Below are positions 62,457-64,000 of a stretch of DNA of 64,000 nt, in pieces (position 1 is the first letter of the stretch; each line of letters starts with the position of its first letter). The stretch comes from a virus, in IMG/VR virus record IMGVR_UViG_3300042522_000315, positions 20,105-84,104 of that record; one strand, written 5' to 3'. A model generated the notes under the pieces. It saw only the letters and a program-made list of their open reading frames with translations. It was not told where the DNA came from and ran no database searches. Both the position numbers and the translations under genes were made by a program.

Positions 62457-63053
62457 ATGTCACTTTGGGGAAATATAGATTACGTATCAGGTAATAACAA
62501 ACCTGTATATGCAAATACCACATACTCAATATCAAACTCTACTATCAATGGCGACAAAGCAAATACCTCAAAGTACTATGGTGCTGTATGGGGTGTTTCT
62601 GCAACAGAACAAGCAAACACACAAGCACAAGCAGATGGTCATCATCCAGCACATGCTGGTTGGGTATCACAAAAGATCGGCACAGGTCCTGTAACTTCTA
62701 TTTCTATTACAAATGGCGGCGAAGGATATAACTCTGCTGGTTTCTTGACAATTTCTGGTGGCGGCGATGGAACAATAAATGTTAGATATACAATTGCAAA
62801 CTCATTGAACACATTACAATCATTCTCATCAAATGCTCGTCTGAATACCATTGCCACAATTACTATTGTAAATGGTGGTGCAGGATTCAATGTTGCACCT
62901 ACAGTAATTGCAGGCGGCGCAAACATTGTTCCAGCAACATTTGCAGTAACACTCGGTGGTCGTGCAGGTCGTGTAAACTATGAAACTCTTGTTTCAATGG
63001 GCTCAATCACACTTGATAACTCTGCTGACGATAGATACTTCCCAGGCACCTAA
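62457..63053 (+). CDS. virion structural (decoration/fibre-like) protein
   Basis: 198 aa. MSLWGNIDYVSGNNKPVYAN matches the start of structural proteins in T4-like marine phages (SLWG..D...NNKP). The rest is Gly/Asn/Thr-rich beta sequence, with a repeated ITI(T/V)NGG.G(Y/F)N motif near residues 82 and 137. A strong AAGGAG-like site precedes it. Confidence 0.68.
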   Translation: MSLWGNIDYVSGNNKPVYANTTYSISNSTINGDKANTSKYYGAVWGVSATEQANTQAQADGHHPAHAGWVSQKIGTGPVTSISITNGGEGYNSAGFLTISGGGDGTINVRYTIANSLNTLQSFSSNARLNTIATITIVNGGAGFNVAPTVIAGGANIVPATFAVTLGGRAGRVNYETLVSMGSITLDNSADDRYFPGT

Positions 63054-63070
63054 TATAAAGGCATAATGAC

Positions 63071-63754
63071 ATGTTAAGATTTCGAAGAATACTAAATGAA
63101 GAAATGATGCCTTATGCTCAGACCGAGAAAGGCTTTGTGGGTGTTGATAATGGTCCTGTTAGAGATAACATCAATATTCATTTGACGGCTATCACTGCTA
63201 GACCATATGCAACACCTTATCATGCTCTAGAAATGGTACGTAAAGTTCTTGCACCATTTCATATCGGTCTTCCTGCAACAAACTTTCTTGCTGGAGATTC
63301 TGGTCATGAGATTTTCGAAATCAATCAGTTTGGTGAAAGAATAGGCATGAGAAATAATGGTGATGTTGTCACGAAGACAGGATCACCATATTTCGTTTAC
63401 TTTGAATACTCAATGAATGATAAAGGTGGATTTGATATCTTCTGCGAAATAGTCAACCAAGAAGAACTTGATGACATCATGGGAGATATCGAAGGTGAAA
63501 TGGAAGATGGTGATGACTCTTACTATGATGAAGAGCAAGATGCTTCAGACTCATACGAGTCATATAAATCAAATAATTATATAAAAGAAGCTAAAGACTT
63601 CAAGAACGATTATGATCGTAATTGGAAATATGTCAAGATGCATGGCTCTGCTGCCAAGAAAGCAGGTGAGTACATAGATGATAAGAAGTATGATAAGGCA
63701 AAACTTAAAGTCAATATGATGAAGAGGATTCAAGCCAAGTTAAAAAATGATTGA
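63071..63754 (+). CDS. capsid-tagged protein with acidic tail
   Basis: 227 aa. MLRFRRILNEEMMPY starts like an internal-protein tag with an LNE protease motif. Residues 40-150 are a globular domain (PYATPYHALEMVRKVL; PYFVYFEYSMND). The next stretch is Asp/Glu-rich and the end Lys-rich. Stop overlaps the next gene start. Confidence 0.65.
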   Translation: MLRFRRILNEEMMPYAQTEKGFVGVDNGPVRDNINIHLTAITARPYATPYHALEMVRKVLAPFHIGLPATNFLAGDSGHEIFEINQFGERIGMRNNGDVVTKTGSPYFVYFEYSMNDKGGFDIFCEIVNQEELDDIMGDIEGEMEDGDDSYYDEEQDASDSYESYKSNNYIKEAKDFKNDYDRNWKYVKMHGSAAKKAGEYIDDKKYDKAKLKVNMMKRIQAKLKND

Positions 63755-64000
63755 AAACTTAAATGATGACAACTTTATGCTATATGCGATGAAGTCTTAT
63801 GATAAACCAAATTGCATCATGAGTGAATTCGAAGAAGACTTCAAAAGACTAAAGTATGTTAAGAGACTTATCAAGAGATATAAGAGTACAGGTGAACTGA
63901 AAGAGAGATTGATACTCAATCATATAATTGTTCTTACCAATGTGTTTGGTGTTGAACCTGCTGTGAGAATGCTGTTTTACAAGATTGATGATAACGACTT
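63747..64000 (+). CDS. conserved T4-like phage protein (partial, runs off the window)
   Basis: The first 84 codons read MIENLNDDNFMLYAMKSYDKPNC, then LKYVKRLIKRY and ERLILNHIIVLTNVFGVEPAVRML. This is a strongly conserved short protein of cyanophage-type T4 relatives with no known function. It starts 8 nt before the previous stop. Confidence 0.8.
   Translation, partial: MIENLNDDNFMLYAMKSYDKPNCIMSEFEEDFKRLKYVKRLIKRYKSTGELKERLILNHIIVLTNVFGVEPAVRMLFYKIDDND

Overview
This window is a segment of a large tailed-phage genome of the T4 superfamily (myovirus type). The evidence is a nearly complete T4-like replication, recombination and late-transcription core: UvsY, UvsW, gp55, gp47, gp46, gp1-like dNMP kinase, gp45 clamp, gp44/gp62 clamp loader, RegA, gp43 DNA polymerase, UvsX and gp41 helicase. 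The DNA is AT-rich and genes are packed with ATGA/TAATG overlaps. An alphaproteobacterial host is my inference. It rests on an N-terminal IGHNQ motif typical of alphaproteobacterial GapR/phage proteins, CobS/CobT-like genes, and many host-type sigma70 promoters. PstS, Hsp20 and CobS/CobT are shared with marine and rhizobial T4-like phages.

Layout. 1-9.3 kb: recombination and late sigma genes (uvsY, an HNH endonuclease, uvsW, 55, 47, 46) and a DUF4338/DruA-like gene. 9.4-13.1 kb: cobT-like, cobS-like and a small helix-turn-helix gene, each with its own host-like signals. 13.2-18.6 kb: glycosyltransferase, dNMP kinase, clamp, clamp loader and RegA, with two nuclease-fold genes inserted. 18.6-22.7 kb: structural protein, dUTPase, PAAR spike, Hsp20 and PstS. 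22.7-32.1 kb: an operon of eleven sugar-nucleotide, glycosyltransferase and methyltransferase genes. 32.3-42.4 kb: phosphomannomutase, DNA polymerase, DNA methylase, mannose-6-P-isomerase-type cupin, UvsX and DnaB helicase. 42.4-54.7 kb: a tRNA array with all 20 amino-acid specificities, an amber-anticodon (CTA) tRNA, several malformed or expanded tRNA-like RNAs, other structured RNAs, a GIY-YIG endonuclease, a collar-domain gene, cell-envelope genes (RlpA, L,D-transpeptidase) and several proteins with a T4-type capsid-targeting N-terminus. 54.7-64 kb: Dps and a late block of probable virion or internal-head proteins.

Transcription follows two patterns. Early or host-type promoters (TTGACA-17-TATAAT variants) precede uvsY, cobT, cobS, the glycan operon and several small genes. 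Short CTAAATA/TATAAATA boxes, the expected gp55 late-promoter signature, occur in gaps before uvsX, tRNAs and internal-head or effector genes.

The most unusual parts are: (1) a set of proteins sharing a MKTFKQFMTE-like start, including an ADP-ribosyltransferase-like, a kinase-like and a HicA-like protein, which I infer are packaged in the head and delivered to the host; (2) the amber suppressor tRNA followed directly by a six-codon ORF ending in UAG; (3) two Arg tRNAs lacking a D-arm in the normal place, and other tRNA-like RNAs; (4) a homing-endonuclease gene whose ribosome site lies in a hairpin with a late-promoter box in the loop; (5) the large glycan operon with a mannose-pathway supplement. 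All assignments are from reading the sequence; no database search was run.
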